64,000 nucleotides of DNA from Tardiphaga robiniae (GTDB lineage: Bacteria > Pseudomonadota > Alphaproteobacteria > Rhizobiales > Xanthobacteraceae), in assembly GCF_001618955.1 (NCBI RefSeq), contig NZ_LVYV01000023.1:372001-436000 (forward strand), written 5' to 3'. The translations under genes and the position numbers were made by a program. Positions 62,591 through 64,000 of the stretch are shown one piece after another. Position 1 is the stretch's first letter. Every line of letters begins with the position of its first letter. The notes beneath the pieces are model-generated. The model was not told where the DNA came from and did no database searches. It saw only the letters and a list, made by a program, of their open reading frames with translations.

Positions 62591-62977
62591 GAGATGTTCG
62601 AGCACATGATGAACCTCGCGGGTTGATGACATGCGTGCGGTCATGGCTGGCACCGGACGGCCGCTTCTTCATGCACATCTTCACTGGCGGCGTGATGCCC
62701 AGCCATCATCTCATTCGGCAATATGCAGACACATTCGCGATGGAGAAGGAGGGCGCTGGAGCGGTACGCATTACGCGCGCACGGCGAATGACCGGCTCGA
62801 CAATTTCGATTCTCACCGCGACGAGATCGAACGCATCCTGCGTCCGGTCTATAGATGCAACACCGCATATGGATGCGGCGCTGGTGCTGATTCCTTCTGC
62901 GACCGCAGGCTTGTCTGTCTATGCGGATGGAAGCCAATGGGGGCGTGAGCCACTATCGAATGGCCGCCGTTAACTAA
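62591..62977 (+). pseudogene. Remnant of a SAM-dependent methyltransferase (cyclopropane-fatty-acyl-phospholipid synthase family)
   Basis: Translating the three plus frames in succession gives EMFEHMMN (then a stop), CVRSWLAPDGRFFMHIFTGGVMPSHHLIRQYADTFAMEKE, then in another frame WSGTHYARTANDRLDNFDSHRDEIERILRPVY, then ATAGLSVYADGSQWG and finally GVSHYRMAAVN-stop. Together they follow the C-terminal half of CFA-synthase-type methyltransferases. At least three frameshifts, a premature stop, an apparent in-frame deletion after FMHIFT and the missing N-terminal half show it is dead. Confidence 0.8.
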
Positions 62978-63213
62978 ACGTGTGCCGGTTCCATCCGATT
63001 CACGTTCGCGTGAGGCTCGAAAGCCTTTGTGAGTTCAATATGATAGGCCGTGTGGCAATGCGCCGCCTCGATATGTATTGCGCCGCAGCACCGCGGTTTT
63101 TATTCTAAGCTATCAAAGAAGTTCGATAAATCCGGCTACGCGCATGAAGACCACAGAGGTCCGGCGTATCCGTTGATGCATATTCGAATGCGCAACTTGG
63201 GATAACAAATTAA

Positions 63214-64000
63214 ATGTCGATGTTGAACGCACGCTCTGCAGGCTTCGTGCTTCTGCTGGCGGGACTCGCACCCGTGCTCGCAGGATGCAAAGAACCCAAG
63301 GACGCGGTGGCGTCAGCGCCGCCGCAGGTGAGCGAGCCTGAAGTCAGCATCATTTCCGTCACGCAACAGCGACGTGCGCTGGTTCGCGAATTGCCCGGAC
63401 GTATCGCGCCGACGCGCGTTGCCGATGTGCGGTCGCGTGTGTCGGGCATTATCATCGAACGCGCGTTTCATCAGGGTACCGAGGTGAAGGCGGGTGACAC
63501 GCTGTATCGCATCGATCCGAAGCCGTTCGAGGTGGAATTGCAGTCCGCAAAGGCGTCGCTTCACAAGGCGGAAGCTGCCTATGACCTCGCGTCGATGCAG
63601 GCCAAGCGCGTGTCGGGTCTTGCACTGCAAAAAGCAGTCTCCGAAGCCGAAGCCGAGAAAGCAGTCGGTGCGCAGCGTCAGGCTGAAGCCGAAATTGCAT
63701 CCAAGAAAGCCGACGTCGCGCGTGCGCGCCTCAATCTGGACTATGCAACTATCCGCGCGCCGATCGACGGCATTGTCGGAGCCGCTCTGGTGACCGAAGG
63801 TGCGCTGCTTGCGCAGAACGACAACACGAATCTCGCCACCATTCAGCAGCTCGATCCGATCTATGCCGATTTCACGCAGTCGGTGTCCGAACTGAATAAC
63901 TTGCGCCGCTCTTTCGAGACCGGCGATCTCGAGCGGATCGCGCCTGGCGCGGCCAAGGTGAGACTGATGCTTGACGACGGCACGCTCTATTCGCTGCCGG
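63214..64000 (+). CDS. RND efflux periplasmic adaptor (MexA/AcrA-like), cut by window edge
   Basis: About 262 residues of the N-terminal part of a membrane-fusion protein. The lipobox LAGC (VLLLAGLAPVLAGCKEPKD) predicts a lipoprotein anchor. Then comes ISVTQQRRALVRELPGRIAPTRVADVRSRVSGIIIERAFHQGTEVKAGDTLYRIDPKPFEVELQSAKASLHKAEAAYDLA, the biotinyl-lipoyl domain and hairpin, and APIDGIVGAALVTEGALLAQNDNTNLATIQQLDPIYADFTQS. The RND pump gene is expected just past the right edge. The start is the ATG at 63214. Confidence 0.93.
   Translation, partial: MSMLNARSAGFVLLLAGLAPVLAGCKEPKDAVASAPPQVSEPEVSIISVTQQRRALVRELPGRIAPTRVADVRSRVSGIIIERAFHQGTEVKAGDTLYRIDPKPFEVELQSAKASLHKAEAAYDLASMQAKRVSGLALQKAVSEAEAEKAVGAQRQAEAEIASKKADVARARLNLDYATIRAPIDGIVGAALVTEGALLAQNDNTNLATIQQLDPIYADFTQSVSELNNLRRSFETGDLERIAPGAAKVRLMLDDGTLYSLP

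Noticed and set aside
62539-62973. 144-residue frame taken as an intact gene
   Set aside because: Only parts of it match the methyltransferase family; the remaining matches lie in other frames, so it is a pseudogene fragment.
1-64000. tRNA, rRNA, CRISPR or prophage content
   Set aside because: I saw no T-loop/acceptor pairs, regularly spaced direct repeats, integrase, transposase or phage structural genes; the holin-like name at 18550-19029 refers to a small membrane family, not a phage.

Overview
The window looks like chromosomal DNA of an alphaproteobacterium of the Nitrobacteraceae/Bradyrhizobiaceae type (Bradyrhizobium, Rhodopseudomonas, Afipia, Tardiphaga or a relative). The grounds are the high GC content, a PhyR-NepR-EcfG general stress response locus, many periplasmic binding proteins, small conserved families typical of Rhizobiales (DUF1192, DUF1465, DUF2849, DUF2865, DUF934), and intergenic inverted repeats of the kind common in Bradyrhizobium. 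The genus is an inference. I saw no rRNA, tRNA, CRISPR array, prophage or intact insertion sequence.

Left part (1-9.6 kb): the start of a glycerate 2-kinase gene is cut by the window edge. Next come five tandem, same-strand paralogues of a LivK-type (Peripla_BP_6) substrate-binding protein. A terminator-like hairpin lies upstream of each, and no permease or ATPase gene accompanies them. Then comes the stress hub: ecfG and nepR on the minus strand and phyR on the plus strand, with two face-to-face EcfG-like promoters between them.

9.8-17.8 kb: a complete NitT/TauT-type ABC importer (ATPase, two permeases, NMT1/THI5-like binding protein). A LysR regulator follows, divergent from an operon with an AtuA-family protein, its small AtuA-like partner and an orphan Tat-exported LivK-type binding protein.

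18-27.5 kb: envelope and stress genes (holin-like membrane protein, DUF883 protein, AI-2E family permease, L,D-transpeptidase, DUF2865 protein), a tandem pair of 697-residue chemoreceptors, and a 51-residue membrane protein. The DUF883 gene and the 51-residue gene each have an exact GGAAC-N16-CGTT promoter, which ties them to EcfG.

27.5-41 kb: malate synthase G, then an assimilatory sulfur block. A sulfate importer without its ATPase (SBP-cysT-cysW) is divergent from cysG-DUF2849-sulfite/nitrite reductase-DUF934, which is followed by a second, complete sulfate importer (SBP-cysT-cysW-cysA).

41-64 kb: mostly housekeeping and envelope genes: CAP-domain lipoprotein, patatin/3-hydroxybutyrate dehydrogenase pair, polysaccharide flippase, DsbD-alpha-domain protein, YqgE, a polytopic membrane protein, a GGDEF/EAL protein with a degenerate GGDEF site, quinone oxidoreductase, DUF1192, DUF1465, acyltransferase, MipA/OmpV, TetR, ribosomal protein bL31, an ABC exporter, GNAT, and an ExbB/MotA-OmpA pair. 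A decayed methyltransferase pseudogene follows, and the right edge cuts an RND efflux adaptor gene. A candidate small RNA with three hairpins lies at about 53.4 kb. Its exposed CU-rich loop is complementary to a motif shared by the leaders of the five-gene binding-protein array; this is the most speculative and perhaps the most interesting link in the window.
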